Assembly (NCBI RefSeq): GCF_900258505.1
Contig: NZ_LT984895.1
Coordinates: 2,544,492 to 2,608,491, forward strand
Direction of reading: 5' to 3'
DNA length: 64,000 nucleotides
Origin: Brachybacterium timonense
GTDB taxonomy: Bacteria; Actinomycetota; Actinomycetes; Actinomycetales; Dermabacteraceae
How positions within the stretch are numbered: the stretch's first letter is position 1; each line of letters starts with the position of its first letter. The notes under the pieces are model-generated. The model was not told where the DNA came from. It did no database searches and saw only the letters and a list, made by a program, of their open reading frames with translations. A program made the position numbers and the translations under genes. Positions 53,687-63,493 of the stretch are shown one piece after another.

Positions 53687-54592
53687 TCACTCGTCGGCTT
53701 CCTCCTGTTTGCCACGCATCACGAGCTTCGGGTCTGGAGTGCCCACGACCTCGGGGTTCTTTCCCTCGTACTCGAACTGAGAGAGGAAGAAGCGCATCGC
53801 GTTGATACGAGCGCGCTTCTTATCGTTGGAGCGGATGATGGTCCACGGCGCGAACTTCTTGTCCGTGCGGCGGAACATCTCCTCTTTCGCCTCGGTGTAC
53901 GCATCCCACCGGTCCAGGGACTCCAGGTCCATCGGTGAGAGCTTCCAGCGGCGCACAGGATCCAGCTGACGGATCGCGAAACGGGTGCGCTGCTCCTTCT
54001 GAGACACGGAGAACCAGAACTTCGTGACGTGGATGCCGGAGTCCACCAGCATCCGCTCGAAGTGCGGCACCTGAGCCATGAACGTCTCGTACTGCTCGGG
54101 AGTGGCGAAACCCATCACGCGCTCAACCCCGGCACGGTTGTACCATGAGCGGTCGAACAGCACCATCTCGCCGGCGGTCGGCAAGTGCTGGACGTAGCGC
54201 TGGAAGTACCACTGGCCGCGTTCACGGTCGCTGGGTTTGTTCAGCGCAACCACCCGGGCGGTGCGGGGGTTCAGGTGTTCCGTGAAGCGTTTGATGGTGC
54301 CGCCCTTCCCGGCGGCGTCGCGACCCTCGAAGATGATGATCGCCTTCTGCTCGTTGTCCTCGAGCCAGTACTGGAACTTCAGCAGCTCGACCTGCAGCTT
54401 GTACTTCTCGATCTCGTACACCTCGCGGTCCATCCGCGTCTCGTACGGGTAGCCCTGCTGCCAGGTGTAGACCGGGTTGCCCTGCGGGTCGATGAGGTCC
54501 GGGTCCGGTGTGTGACCGTCCTGGACTGTGTAGCCCTCTTCACGCAGGTGCTCGATGTATTCCCGCAGCGACTGGTTGTCGGGGATCTTCAC
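53687..54592 (-). CDS. ppk2: Polyphosphate kinase 2 (PPK2 family)
   Basis: PPK2 enzymes move phosphate between polyphosphate and nucleotides; class I members mostly make ATP or GTP from polyphosphate. The 301-residue protein has Walker A FEGRDAAGKGGTIKR (about 88-102), the lid region with NPRTARVVAL and SDRERGQWYFQRY, and Walker B VLFDRSWYNRAGVE. It also has the C-terminal RRWKLSPMDLESLDRWD typical of the family. The GTG start follows AAGGAGA by 8 bases. A TAGGCT hexamer at 54632-54637 may be its -10. Confidence 0.95.
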   Translation of the reverse strand: MKIPDNQSLREYIEHLREEGYTVQDGHTPDPDLIDPQGNPVYTWQQGYPYETRMDREVYEIEKYKLQVELLKFQYWLEDNEQKAIIIFEGRDAAGKGGTIKRFTEHLNPRTARVVALNKPSDRERGQWYFQRYVQHLPTAGEMVLFDRSWYNRAGVERVMGFATPEQYETFMAQVPHFERMLVDSGIHVTKFWFSVSQKEQRTRFAIRQLDPVRRWKLSPMDLESLDRWDAYTEAKEEMFRRTDKKFAPWTIIRSNDKKRARINAMRFFLSQFEYEGKNPEVVGTPDPKLVMRGKQEEADE

Positions 54593-54674
54593 GGACGCAC
54601 TCTCCTTCAGGCCAGACTCATGATGAGGCCAAGCCTACGCGCCGTGGGTGCACAGAGCGGGTCCGCGTCGCGAC

Positions 54675-56426
54675 TCAATGCGCGAAATGGCGCGTTCCGG
54701 TGAGGTACAGCGTCACGCCCGCCTGCTCGCACGCGGCGATCACCTCGTCGTCGCGGATGGATCCACCGGGCTGCACGATCGCGCGCACGCCCGCGTCCAG
54801 GAGGATCTGGACGCCGTCGGCGAAGGGGAAGAAGGCGTCGGAGGCCGCGACCGCGCCGCGGGCTCGCTCCGGCGCCACCTCTCCTTCTGCGTGCTCGCCG
54901 AGGGTGTTGGCACGGCTAACGGCCAAGCGGCAGGAGTCCAGGCGGTTCACCTGCCCCATGCCGATGCCCACGGCGGCGCCGTCGGCGGCAAGCAGGATCG
55001 CGTTGGACTTCACGGCTCGCACGCATCGCCAGGCGAACTCGAGGTCACGCAGCGTGGCGTCGTCCGCTGCGTCGCCGGCGGCGAGTCTCCAGCCGGTCAC
55101 GGCATCGCCGTCGGCGTCGATCCGGTCTCGTTCCTGCACGAGGCTCCCACCCCAGATCTCGCGGCTCTCGACGGCGTCCAGGTCCCGCGGTGTGCCGCTG
55201 ATCTGGAGAATGCGCAGGTTCTTCTTGGTGCGCAGCAGCTCCAGGGCATCCTCGTCGTAGCCGGGGGCGACGATAACTTCGGTGAAGATCGGCTTGACCT
55301 GCTGGGCCATGGCAAGCGTGACGGGGCGGTTCGCGGCGATCACGCCGCCGTAGGCGGACAGCGGATCGGTGCCGTGCGCCTTGGCGTGAGCGATGGCCAG
55401 GTCCTCACCGTCGGCGGCGATCGCGATACCGCAGGGGTTGTTGTGTTTGATGACGGCCACGCACGGCGCGGTGTGGTCGTAGGCGGCGCGCAGCGCGGCG
55501 TCAGCATCGACGTAGTTGTTGTAGCTCATGGGTTTGCCGCCCAGCAGGTCAGCGGCAGCCAGGGAGCCGTCGTTCGTCGGCTGCCCCTGGAGGTAGGCGC
55601 GCTGATGAGAGTTCTCGCCGTATCGCAGGAAGGAGATGCCCAGCGACTGCGCCTGCTCATCATCCATAGCGAACGTCCGGTCGGTCATCTCACGTTCGAA
55701 GGCAAGGCGGTCAGACTCGAACAGCTCCAGCAGACGGTCCTCGTCATCCAGCTCAGCGGCGGCCTGCTCGCTCGGCACGTCCATCGGGGTCAGGCCGAGG
55801 TCTTCGACGTCCTGCTCGGCCTGCTCGCAGAACCACTCGTCGATGGCGAGGTCGTAGGCGGCAATGCGCGTGAACGCGAGGGAGGCGAAGGCACGACGCT
55901 CCGCGATAGTGAAGCCACCGCGCGCCGCGGCCTGTGCGGCATAGGCGTAGTGCGAGGCCTCGACCACCACGCCGCAGGACGCGTGGTTCTTCGCGGCCGA
56001 GCGCACCATGGCGGGGCCGCCGATATCGATCTTCTCGATGATGTCCTGAACGCTGCCACCGGCGGCAACGGTCTCCTCGAAGGGGTAGAGGTTCACGACG
56101 ACGAGATCGACTGCGGCGATGCCGTGCTCGGCAAGCTGCGCGCGGTGAGATTCCAGTCGCTGGTCAGCGAGGATGCCGCCGTGGATATGGGGGTGGAGGG
56201 TCTTCACGCGCCCGTCAAGCATCTCCGGGAACTCGGTGACGGCATCGACGGGTGTGACCGGGATGCCGGCCTGCGCGATGGTCGATGCGGTGGAGCCGGT
56301 GGAGACGATCTCGCACCCGTTCTCGTGGAGTGCGCGGGCGAGGTCAACGATGCCGGTCTTGTCGTAGACGGACAGCAGGGCGCGGCGGAACGGGCGACGG
56401 TCCGATCCGGTATCTGCACTGGTCAT
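54675..56426 (-). CDS. purH: Bifunctional AICAR formyltransferase / IMP cyclohydrolase
   Basis: It carries out the last two steps of IMP synthesis. The N-terminal cyclohydrolase (about 1-200) has [23 protein letters not shown] and [14 protein letters not shown]. The C-terminal transformylase has the catalytic IKHNNPCG (about 330) and ends [11 protein letters not shown]. At 583 residues it is about 55 longer than usual. The extra part is an acidic stretch at about 203-258, just before RYGENSHQ, where most proteins read RYGENPHQ. It overlaps purN by 4 bases. Confidence 0.97.
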   Translation of the reverse strand: MTSADTGSDRRPFRRALLSVYDKTGIVDLARALHENGCEIVSTGSTASTIAQAGIPVTPVDAVTEFPEMLDGRVKTLHPHIHGGILADQRLESHRAQLAEHGIAAVDLVVVNLYPFEETVAAGGSVQDIIEKIDIGGPAMVRSAAKNHASCGVVVEASHYAYAAQAAARGGFTIAERRAFASLAFTRIAAYDLAIDEWFCEQAEQDVEDLGLTPMDVPSEQAAAELDDEDRLLELFESDRLAFEREMTDRTFAMDDEQAQSLGISFLRYGENSHQRAYLQGQPTNDGSLAAADLLGGKPMSYNNYVDADAALRAAYDHTAPCVAVIKHNNPCGIAIAADGEDLAIAHAKAHGTDPLSAYGGVIAANRPVTLAMAQQVKPIFTEVIVAPGYDEDALELLRTKKNLRILQISGTPRDLDAVESREIWGGSLVQERDRIDADGDAVTGWRLAAGDAADDATLRDLEFAWRCVRAVKSNAILLAADGAAVGIGMGQVNRLDSCRLAVSRANTLGEHAEGEVAPERARGAVAASDAFFPFADGVQILLDAGVRAIVQPGGSIRDDEVIAACEQAGVTLYLTGTRHFAH

Positions 56427-57028
56427 AACGGGTCTCCTTCGGCGGGCGGGGTGGGGGAAGTCAGGTGACGCACAACGTCCACGAGCATGGGCTGTTCGAT
56501 CTGCTTGATGCGCTCGTGCAGGCTCGCTTCGGTGTCGTCATCGAGCACCTCGACGGCGCGTTGAGCAAGGATCCGGCCGGTGTCGACTCCGGCATCGACC
56601 TCGATGACGCTCGCGCCGGTGACTTTCACACCATGGGCGAGGGCGTCGCGCACACCGTGAGCACCCGGGAATGAGGGCAGCAGGGCGGGGTGCGTGTTGA
56701 TCATGCGGCCACCGAAAGCCTCGAGCATCGCGGGCCCCACCAGGCGCATGAACCCGGCGAGCACAACCAGCGCCGGGTCGAATCCACCGACGGTGCTCGC
56801 GAGCTGTGCATCCCAGGCAGCGCGGTCGGGATGGTCCCTCAGGCGGACAACGGCCGTGGGCACACCAGCGCGGCGCGCATGGTCCAGTCCGGGGGCGTCG
56901 ACGTCGGCGATAGCGGCGACGATCTGGAACGGCGAGTCAGGCTCGGCGTGGGCGCGCAGCAGGGCCGCGAGGGTAGAGCCGCCTCCGGACAGGAGGACAA
57001 CGACACGAGCGGGGGTGGTGGAGTGCAC
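56423..57028 (-). CDS. purN: Phosphoribosylglycinamide formyltransferase
   Basis: It transfers a formyl group from 10-formyl-tetrahydrofolate to GAR in purine synthesis. The 201-residue product has [30 protein letters not shown], the signature [13 protein letters not shown] with the catalytic Asn-His, and [11 protein letters not shown] containing the catalytic Asp. The GTG start at 57028 has no ribosome site but lies 6 bases after TAGCCT (57035-57040), suggesting a leaderless transcript covering purN-purH. Confidence 0.96.
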   Translation of the reverse strand: MHSTTPARVVVLLSGGGSTLAALLRAHAEPDSPFQIVAAIADVDAPGLDHARRAGVPTAVVRLRDHPDRAAWDAQLASTVGGFDPALVVLAGFMRLVGPAMLEAFGGRMINTHPALLPSFPGAHGVRDALAHGVKVTGASVIEVDAGVDTGRILAQRAVEVLDDDTEASLHERIKQIEQPMLVDVVRHLTSPTPPAEGDPL

Positions 57029-57166
57029 GTGGCCAGGCTAGTCCAGGGCAGCGGGCGCCTCTTCACGCGTGTCGGCCCGGCGAGTCCGAGCGGGCGTTGC
57101 GTCGGCTCCCCGCTGCGGTGCAGCGTGCGCAGTCGATCCCCAGCGGGGACCGGGCACAATGGTGGG

Positions 57167-57604
57167 GTGAGCGACGAGCAGAACACGCAGGACACCAGCC
57201 CCCGTCCCAACGGCCCCGAGAACACACGCCAGTACAGATCACGGCGCACTCTCGCGGCGCTGACGGTGATGCTCCTGGTGTCCGGGATGCTGATGCTGTC
57301 GCCGCTGCCGCTCTCGCTGCTGTCCGGCGTGACCGGTCTGATCGCCGCGCTGCTGCTCGTGCTCGTGGTGGTGCAGACGGTGCGGGATGGCCGACGCAGC
57401 TCTGCGGTGATCACAGCCGCGTTCGGTCTGCCGGCGGTGGCCATGATCGTGCTCGGCGCTGCAGCCTCAGCCGTGTTCTATGGGCCGCTGAAGGATGTGC
57501 AGGACTGTCAGCGCGTGGCGATCACGGAGCGGGCACGCACCGAATGCGCCCAGGTGGCCGAGGATTCGTCGGTGGCCTGGTTCAGTTCTCTGTTCGGTTC
57601 GTGA
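57167..57604 (+). CDS. Small membrane protein of unknown function
   Basis: I do not recognise the family. From the GTG at 57167 the product has 145 residues: a polar N-terminus (SDEQNTQDTSPRPNG), three hydrophobic helices (about 30-50, 50-70, 80-105), and an extracytoplasmic C-terminal part with two cysteines (DVQDCQRV, ARTECAQV). The start lies 6 bases after CACAAT, a possible -10, so it may be leaderless. It is divergent from purN, and its end overlaps the convergent PerM gene by 23 bases. Small proteins of this kind occur next to purN in related genomes, by my recollection. Confidence 0.65.
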   Translation: MSDEQNTQDTSPRPNGPENTRQYRSRRTLAALTVMLLVSGMLMLSPLPLSLLSGVTGLIAALLLVLVVVQTVRDGRRSSAVITAAFGLPAVAMIVLGAAASAVFYGPLKDVQDCQRVAITERARTECAQVAEDSSVAWFSSLFGS

Positions 57605-59015
57605 TCTGGTCGGCGACTGCGGCGGGTTCCTCGTCGGCGGCACCCGTGTCAGCTGCGTCGTCGGCTTCCGCGGCGCTGGCATCGTCTGTGTCCGAATCGT
57701 CGGGCTCAGTGTCGCCCTGACTGCGCGGTTCGGCGGCGCTCGCGCCGTGTCGCGCTTCCTCTGATTCGATGCGGCGGCGTACGTCGGCCGCGGCAGCGCG
57801 GGCTCGCTGCGGCAATGGTGAGGCCAGAACGACCAGCACCGCGCCGGTAGCCAGCACTGCCTCGCCCAGCAGCGGCAGGATCAGCGAGGCGATGTCAGGC
57901 CCGAGCCGTTCGAGCCGGCCGGTGCCCAGTGACCCGGTGGCGAGCCCCGCGAGCAGCACCGTGGCAACCACCACGAGCAGCGGATGCGCCACCCAGGCCG
58001 CGATTCGCTGCTTGCGAGGCAGCTGCGCGACATCACGGACAAGGCGTACCGCCCCGAGCGCCACAGCAGCCGCTGGCAGCAGCACGAGCAGCCAGAGTGC
58101 ATCCGGCGCCTGACCTGGCTGCGGCAGCGCACCGAGAAGCGGGAGTGCGGGCAGCAGACCGCCCTGCGCACCGCCGAGGGAGTATGCGGTGCCTGTCCCC
58201 AGCGTGACCTGAGCGCCGATGAGCACCGCGAGCGCCCACACAGCGAACAGCGGCAGGAGCGCAAGGTGCAGAAGAGTCAGCACGATTCCGCCGACGATGC
58301 CGGGTCGCAGATCATCCATCAGTGCGGCTTCGGCACGGATCCCCACCAGAACCATGACCGATGCTGCGGCCATGCCCAGCGCGAGCAGACTCAGCATCGT
58401 GATCGATACCGAGCGCGCGAGCGCACCGTAGGGCTCGGGCAGCAGATCGAGTATCCGCGCATCGGAGGCCACCGCTCGGACCTGGGCGCGCACCGCCCAG
58501 ATCTGGCCGGCCAGGCCACCCAGGAGTGCGATGAGTGCGCCGGAGACCACCGCAGACAGCACCACGGGGCTGGAGTCGGGGCTGCGTCCCAGAGCCGCCA
58601 GCAGCCCGGTGCCGATCGCGAAGGTGACGGTCAGAGCCCCTAGGGCTGCGCCGCTGTCGCGGAGGGCGGCGGGCCTCAGACCGCCGTCGTCCTCCACGGG
58701 ATCCAGCAGCACCATGGCGCGGCGCATGCTGAGCGCCACCACCATGATCAGCAGCAGGGTGAGGCCGAGCGGGGTGAGGTTCGTGGCGCCCTCGATTGCG
58801 CCCGTGTGCAGCATGATGCCGCCGCCCAAGCCCAGCACCAGGATGTTCAGGGCGATGAGAATCGCGTCGAGCGCCGTGGCCGTGGATCGCTCGGCGACGA
58901 GCTGAGCGGCGAGCGCCGTCACCGCGACGATGGCGATCGCGGTCAGCAGAGCCCCCAGCGCAGCAAGGACTCCACGCAGGAGCGGGGTGGCGATGCTCTC
59001 GCCGCTGCTGCTCAC
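57582..59015 (-). CDS. PerM-like polytopic membrane protein (DUF6350)
   Basis: The 477-residue product has about ten membrane helices and an acidic Ala/Asp/Glu-rich C-terminal tail of about 50 residues. The gene next to purN-purH in mycobacteria encodes PerM, an integral membrane protein needed for cell division under stress. Family and position agree here. The GTG at 59015 follows GGAAGGAGA by 5 bases and was chosen over a long, non-conserved upstream frame. Biochemical activity is unknown. Confidence 0.75.
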   Translation of the reverse strand: MSSSGESIATPLLRGVLAALGALLTAIAIVAVTALAAQLVAERSTATALDAILIALNILVLGLGGGIMLHTGAIEGATNLTPLGLTLLLIMVVALSMRRAMVLLDPVEDDGGLRPAALRDSGAALGALTVTFAIGTGLLAALGRSPDSSPVVLSAVVSGALIALLGGLAGQIWAVRAQVRAVASDARILDLLPEPYGALARSVSITMLSLLALGMAAASVMVLVGIRAEAALMDDLRPGIVGGIVLTLLHLALLPLFAVWALAVLIGAQVTLGTGTAYSLGGAQGGLLPALPLLGALPQPGQAPDALWLLVLLPAAAVALGAVRLVRDVAQLPRKQRIAAWVAHPLLVVVATVLLAGLATGSLGTGRLERLGPDIASLILPLLGEAVLATGAVLVVLASPLPQRARAAAADVRRRIESEEARHGASAAEPRSQGDTEPDDSDTDDASAAEADDAADTGAADEEPAAVADQITNRTEN

Positions 59016-59055
59016 TCGATCTCCTTCCGCCGCTGGGCTCGGCACGTGACGCATA

Positions 59056-60369
59056 ATGTCACGGATGTCTGCCCCCGCCCGTCCACGCCACAGCACTGTC
59101 GAGGACGGTGTGCTGCATGTGCGCACCGTCCGTGTGACGGACCCCGTTGATCTGGCGGCCCATGTGCCAGCCGACGCATCCGCGGTGTGGCTGCGACACG
59201 GGCAGGGCATGATCGCTCGTGGCGAGGCGTGGTCAGTATCCACAGCAGGCGCAGACCGTTTCGCACAGGCCTCTGCTGCCTTCCGTGAGCTGGCGGCGTG
59301 CGCTGTCGTACGCGATGAGGTGGGGCGGCGCACCAGTGGGCTCGTGGCGCTGGGCACGTTCTCCTATGCCGACTCCTCGCAGCGCCCGTCCACAATGCTG
59401 GTGCCGCAGGCCGTCCTCGGTGTCGAGGCGGGCGAGGCGTTTCTCACGGTGACCGCTGTTGGTGCTGAGCCCGAGCTGCCTGAGCACTGGCAGGATCTGT
59501 TCCCGGCCACGGCGCAGCCGGACTCCCTGCAGATCACCGTGGAGGCGGACCACACGCCGCTGGAGTACCAGAAGCTCGTGGCCGATGCGGTCGCCGCAGT
59601 CGCCGCGGGTGAAGCAGAGAAGGTGGTGCTGTCCGAGCGGTCGACTGTGACCGCGGAGACTGCGATCCAGCCGTCGGTACTTGCTGCCCGCCTCTCGCGG
59701 CTGTACCCGTCGTGCTGGGTGTACCGGATCGGGGATGTCGTCGGGGCGAGCCCGGAGATGCTCGCGCAGACGGAGGATGCGCGGGTCGATTCCCGTGTGC
59801 TGGCTGGTACGCGCCCGGTGGCCGACGGCGGCCAGCTAGAGGATGCCGATCGCGCGGCGTTCCACCGGGACCCCAAGGAGCGCTCCGAGCATGCCTTCGC
59901 CGTGGACTCCGTGGTGCAGCGTCTGGCGGGCGTGGCGGAGCGGATCGAGGCGTCCGCTGAGCCGTATGTGCTGCACCTGCCGGGGCTCGAGCATCTGGCC
60001 TCGGATGTGTCCGCTGTGCTGCGCCCGGGGGTGACGAGCCTGGACGTGGCGGCGCGGCTGCATCCCTCCGCTGCGGTCTCCGGTACGCCGCGCGAGCAGG
60101 CTGACGCGATCATTGCGCGGCTGGAGCCGCATGACCGCGGGGGTTACGCCTCCCCCGTCGGCTGGATGAACGCTGCGGGCGATGGCCAGTGGGCGATCGC
60201 TCTGCGCATGGCGCACCTGGTGGATGAGCACACGGTGCGGCTGCAGGCCGGTGGTGGCCTGGTGGCCGCCTCCGATCCGGTGTCTGAGCACGCTGAGGTG
60301 CTCGCGAAGACCCGTCCGATGCTGCGTGCGTTGCGGGGCGAGGATCCCGAGCATCTCCACGGCGCCTGA
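59056..60369 (+). CDS. menF: Isochorismate synthase
   Basis: It converts chorismate to isochorismate, the entry step to menaquinone. The 437-residue protein has the C-terminal chorismate-binding domain: EAEKVVLSERSTV, VGASPEMLAQ, SRVLAGTRPVADGG, KERSEHAFAVDSV, LHPSAAVSGTP and LEPHDRGGYASPVGW. The last two are diagnostic of the MenF/EntC group. Two ATGs, at 59056 and 59065, are possible. CATAAT at 59052-59057 lies 7 bases before the second, which may therefore be the leaderless start. menD and menC on the opposite strand nearby support a menaquinone role over a siderophore role. Confidence 0.92.
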   Translation: MSRMSAPARPRHSTVEDGVLHVRTVRVTDPVDLAAHVPADASAVWLRHGQGMIARGEAWSVSTAGADRFAQASAAFRELAACAVVRDEVGRRTSGLVALGTFSYADSSQRPSTMLVPQAVLGVEAGEAFLTVTAVGAEPELPEHWQDLFPATAQPDSLQITVEADHTPLEYQKLVADAVAAVAAGEAEKVVLSERSTVTAETAIQPSVLAARLSRLYPSCWVYRIGDVVGASPEMLAQTEDARVDSRVLAGTRPVADGGQLEDADRAAFHRDPKERSEHAFAVDSVVQRLAGVAERIEASAEPYVLHLPGLEHLASDVSAVLRPGVTSLDVAARLHPSAAVSGTPREQADAIIARLEPHDRGGYASPVGWMNAAGDGQWAIALRMAHLVDEHTVRLQAGGGLVAASDPVSEHAEVLAKTRPMLRALRGEDPEHLHGA

Positions 60370-60407
60370 GACTCCGTCGCGGGGCGCGCGGCGCTCGACG
60401 TCGTGAT

Positions 60408-61784
60408 TCAGGGACGTGTGCTGAGCGTGACCGTGAGGGAGGTCTCCTTGCCGTCGCGCAGCACAGTGACGGTGTGTTCGGAGCCGACGGGTAGGCCGCG
60501 CACGATGCCGGTCAGTCCTGCGGCGCCGTCCACCGGTACGTCGTCGACCGCGGTGACCAGATCGTCGGTCTGGAAGCCGGCGTCCTGCGCCGCGGAGTCG
60601 GGGACGACATCGACCACTTTCGCACCGGTGTAGGTGACGTCCCCGGATGTGGCTTGTGCATCCTGCGTGGTGACCCCGAGGAAGGCGTGCTGGACGCGGC
60701 CTGTGGAGACGAGCTGGTCGGCGATCATCGTGACGGTGTTCGAGGGGATCGCGAAGCCCAGGCCGATGCTGCCTGCGGACGACCCCTGTCCGGGCAGGGC
60801 TGCGATGGAGCTGTTGATGCCGATCACTTCACCGGCGGCGTTGACGAGCGGGCCACCGGAGTTGCCGGGGTTGATCGCCGCGTCGGTCTGCAGGGCGCTG
60901 GTGTAGGTGGTCTCGCTGGCGTCGCCGTCCTTGCCGCCGGCGGTGACGGGCCGGTCGACGGCGGAGATGATCCCGGTGGTGACTGTGTTGTCCAGACCGA
61001 GCGGGGTGCCGACGGCCATGACCGATTCGCCGACGCTCATCCTGGAGGAGTCCCCGAAGGTGAGCGGGGTGAGGTTCTTCGGCGGCTTGTCCAAGCGCAG
61101 AACGGCGATATCGGTGCTGGGGTCCGTGCCGATCACGGTGGCGCTGTAGGTGAGACCCGAGGTGAAGGTCACCTGCGCGGTCTTCGCACTGCCCACGACG
61201 TGGTTGTTCGTGACGATGGTGCCGTCCGTCGAGGACACCACGCCGGTTCCCTGGCTGGAGCTGTCGCCGTCCTGGACACGGATCGCGACGGTACCTGCCG
61301 AGACCTTCTGGGCGACGGCGGTCCAGTCCACGTTCTGCCGGGAGGCGACGGGCTGGATCGGCGGCTGATCAGATGCTGCGGTGGCGCTGGCCGTGGGCTG
61401 CTCGTGCTCTGCCGTGAGGGCGTCGTAGGTGAGGACGCCTCCGAGAGTCACACCGCTGGAGAGCACCATGCCCGCCGCCACCATCGCGGTGACGCCCAGC
61501 CAGCCGGGGCCACGGCGGCCCGGCTGCGGGGTCTCCAACGCCGTCGGCATGGTCGGGGTGCTCGCAGGCTGATCTGCGACGGGGTTCTGCGTCCAGCTGG
61601 TCTGCTGCGGTGCAGCTGACGCGGGTGAGGCAGCCGCCTGCGCCGCGGCGGGACGCTCAGCCGGGGCATCGTCAAAGGACCAGCTCGGCAGCAGTTGCGC
61701 CGGCTGGTCGGGGGCTGCCGGCGGCGACCAGGGGTCGCTGGGCGGTGTGGTCTGCGGATCGTGCTCGTTGTGCATGGGGCTCAT
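60408..61784 (-). CDS. Membrane-anchored HtrA/DegP-type serine protease with PDZ domain
   Basis: Envelope quality-control protease. The 458-residue product has a Pro/Ala/Gln/Ser-rich cytoplasmic region (about 1-95), one membrane helix (WLGVTAMVAAGMVLSSGVTL), and a trypsin-like domain. The triad His is in VTNNHVVG, Asp in DIAVLRL and Ser in NPGNSGGPLVN. A C-terminal PDZ domain (about 365-455: VVDVVPDSAAQDAGFQTDD) follows. The ATG at 61784 overlaps the menD stop by 4 bases (ATGA), so it is co-transcribed with menD. That partnership is unusual functionally and may be incidental. Confidence 0.92.
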   Translation of the reverse strand: MSPMHNEHDPQTTPPSDPWSPPAAPDQPAQLLPSWSFDDAPAERPAAAQAAASPASAAPQQTSWTQNPVADQPASTPTMPTALETPQPGRRGPGWLGVTAMVAAGMVLSSGVTLGGVLTYDALTAEHEQPTASATAASDQPPIQPVASRQNVDWTAVAQKVSAGTVAIRVQDGDSSSQGTGVVSSTDGTIVTNNHVVGSAKTAQVTFTSGLTYSATVIGTDPSTDIAVLRLDKPPKNLTPLTFGDSSRMSVGESVMAVGTPLGLDNTVTTGIISAVDRPVTAGGKDGDASETTYTSALQTDAAINPGNSGGPLVNAAGEVIGINSSIAALPGQGSSAGSIGLGFAIPSNTVTMIADQLVSTGRVQHAFLGVTTQDAQATSGDVTYTGAKVVDVVPDSAAQDAGFQTDDLVTAVDDVPVDGAAGLTGIVRGLPVGSEHTVTVLRDGKETSLTVTLSTRP

Positions 61785-63469
61785 CGCACACCAGGCGTGC
61801 GGGAGGACGGTGAGTCTGCGCTGGAAGATGCCTGCACGACGAGGATCTGGCGGCCGGTGTCGGTGGCTGCGAGGGCTGACGGAAGCTCGTTCGGGGTGAT
61901 GCTGCGGGCGCGTGCGCCGCATGCGGCCGCGAGCTCAGCGATGCGGGCACCGTGGGGGGTGGTGAAGAAACGTTCGAGCAGGTCGGTGGGGGCCTGGGCA
62001 TGTTCGAGACCGCTGAAGATGCGTCCACCGCCGTCGTCAACGACGATCACCTGCAGGTCTGGTTCCTGCTCGAGCGGGCCGATCAGCAGTCCGGTCGCAT
62101 CGTGCAGGGCAGTGAGGTCGCCGAGGAGCACGCGGACGCGGCCGGTCTGATGCCGTAGAGCAAGACCGGTGGCCATCGACAGGGTGCCATCGATCCCAGC
62201 GAGGCCCCGGTTCGCGATCACGCGGGCACGGGTGGGCCCGGCGTGCTGGTCGAGGTCGCGCACGAGTGCGGAGGCGCCGAGCACGAGCAGGTCACCCGCC
62301 CCGCTCGCCTCCCACACGTCGAGGGCGGCGCGTGCCTGCCAGGTGAGTGCGGTGTGGTCCGGCATGGCGTGCTGCTGCGCAAGGGCGGTCCAGGCGTGCA
62401 CGGCGTTTGCACGGTCACGGGCGGTATCCAGCGGCGCGGGCGTGGCTGCGGGCACCACGAGGGTGGCGCGACGCGCAGCGTCGTTCCAGCGCAGTGTCGG
62501 GTCCACCACGATCTGTTCAACGTCGTCGGCGCCGAGCAGGTCCCGCATCACGGCACGGGACAGCGTGGGGTGTCCCAGGGTGACTACGCGCTGCGGGCGC
62601 AGGGGATGCCCGGGCGTGGTCATCACCGTGTGCAGCGCTGCCGGGTAGCCGGGGATGAAGGTCGCACCGTGCCGAGCGCCGGAGCTTGGTTCGGCCAGCA
62701 GCGGCAGCGAAGCAGCGCGGGCAAACTCCGCGGCCTGCGGCCCTGCGCCGTCACCGGCGAGGACGACGGTGCGGGCGTCCACCGGGATCTCCACCGGGGC
62801 GGGTGATGCGGGCGGGGTTCGCCGCGTGAGGGTGATGCGCTGAGCATCGTCGGGGCCAACGCGCCCGCCCTGTGGCACGAGCGGGTCGCGGAAGCACAGG
62901 TTCAGGTGCGCTGGGCCGGGGTCTTCCCCGGTTGCGGCGGCCATGGCGCGGGCGGCGAGGTTCGTGGCCAGACGCAGTTCGACGTCGCTCGCCCGTGGGC
63001 CTGTCGGGGCGGGTACGTCCGCGTGGAAACGCACGAAGCGTGTGAACAGGTCCCGCTGGTCGGTGGTCTGGTTCGCGCCAGCACCGCGCAGCTCAGCTGG
63101 CCTGTCCGCGGTGAGCACCACGAGCGGGATGCGGGAGTGGTGCGCCTCCATCACGGCGGCGAGCAGGTGCGCGGTGGCGGTACCCGAGGTGGTGGCGACA
63201 GCGGCGGGACGGCACGGATCGTGGCGGGAGAGCCCAAGCGCGGTGAAGGCAGCTGCGCGCTCATCGATGCGCACATGTGCATCGAGACTGGTGGCGAGGT
63301 CCGGTGCAGCAAGCGCGTAGACGAGCGGGGCGGAGCGGGATCCGGGGGCCAGCACGATCGAACCGAGCCCGCACGCGGTGAGCGCACGCAGCAGCACGAC
63401 GGCTTCGTCGACGGCGCCGGAACCGGTGGGGGCGGGCGTCGCGATGCGCAGCGGATCGTTCGAGGGCAT
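61781..63469 (-). CDS. menD: SEPHCHC synthase (menaquinone biosynthesis)
   Basis: A thiamine-diphosphate enzyme that joins 2-oxoglutarate-derived succinic semialdehyde to isochorismate. The 562-residue protein has LAPGSRSAPLVYAL, DERAAAFTALGLSR (the catalytic Glu region) and TTSGTATAHLLAAV. The TPP-binding region GDLTALHDATGLL is followed by IVVDDGGGRIFSGLEHA. It follows menC by 24 bases and overlaps the htrA-like gene. Confidence 0.96.
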   Translation of the reverse strand: MPSNDPLRIATPAPTGSGAVDEAVVLLRALTACGLGSIVLAPGSRSAPLVYALAAPDLATSLDAHVRIDERAAAFTALGLSRHDPCRPAAVATTSGTATAHLLAAVMEAHHSRIPLVVLTADRPAELRGAGANQTTDQRDLFTRFVRFHADVPAPTGPRASDVELRLATNLAARAMAAATGEDPGPAHLNLCFRDPLVPQGGRVGPDDAQRITLTRRTPPASPAPVEIPVDARTVVLAGDGAGPQAAEFARAASLPLLAEPSSGARHGATFIPGYPAALHTVMTTPGHPLRPQRVVTLGHPTLSRAVMRDLLGADDVEQIVVDPTLRWNDAARRATLVVPAATPAPLDTARDRANAVHAWTALAQQHAMPDHTALTWQARAALDVWEASGAGDLLVLGASALVRDLDQHAGPTRARVIANRGLAGIDGTLSMATGLALRHQTGRVRVLLGDLTALHDATGLLIGPLEQEPDLQVIVVDDGGGRIFSGLEHAQAPTDLLERFFTTPHGARIAELAAACGARARSITPNELPSALAATDTGRQILVVQASSSADSPSSRTPGVR

Positions 63470-63493
63470 GCGCTCAGGGTAGTGGTGGCGCGG

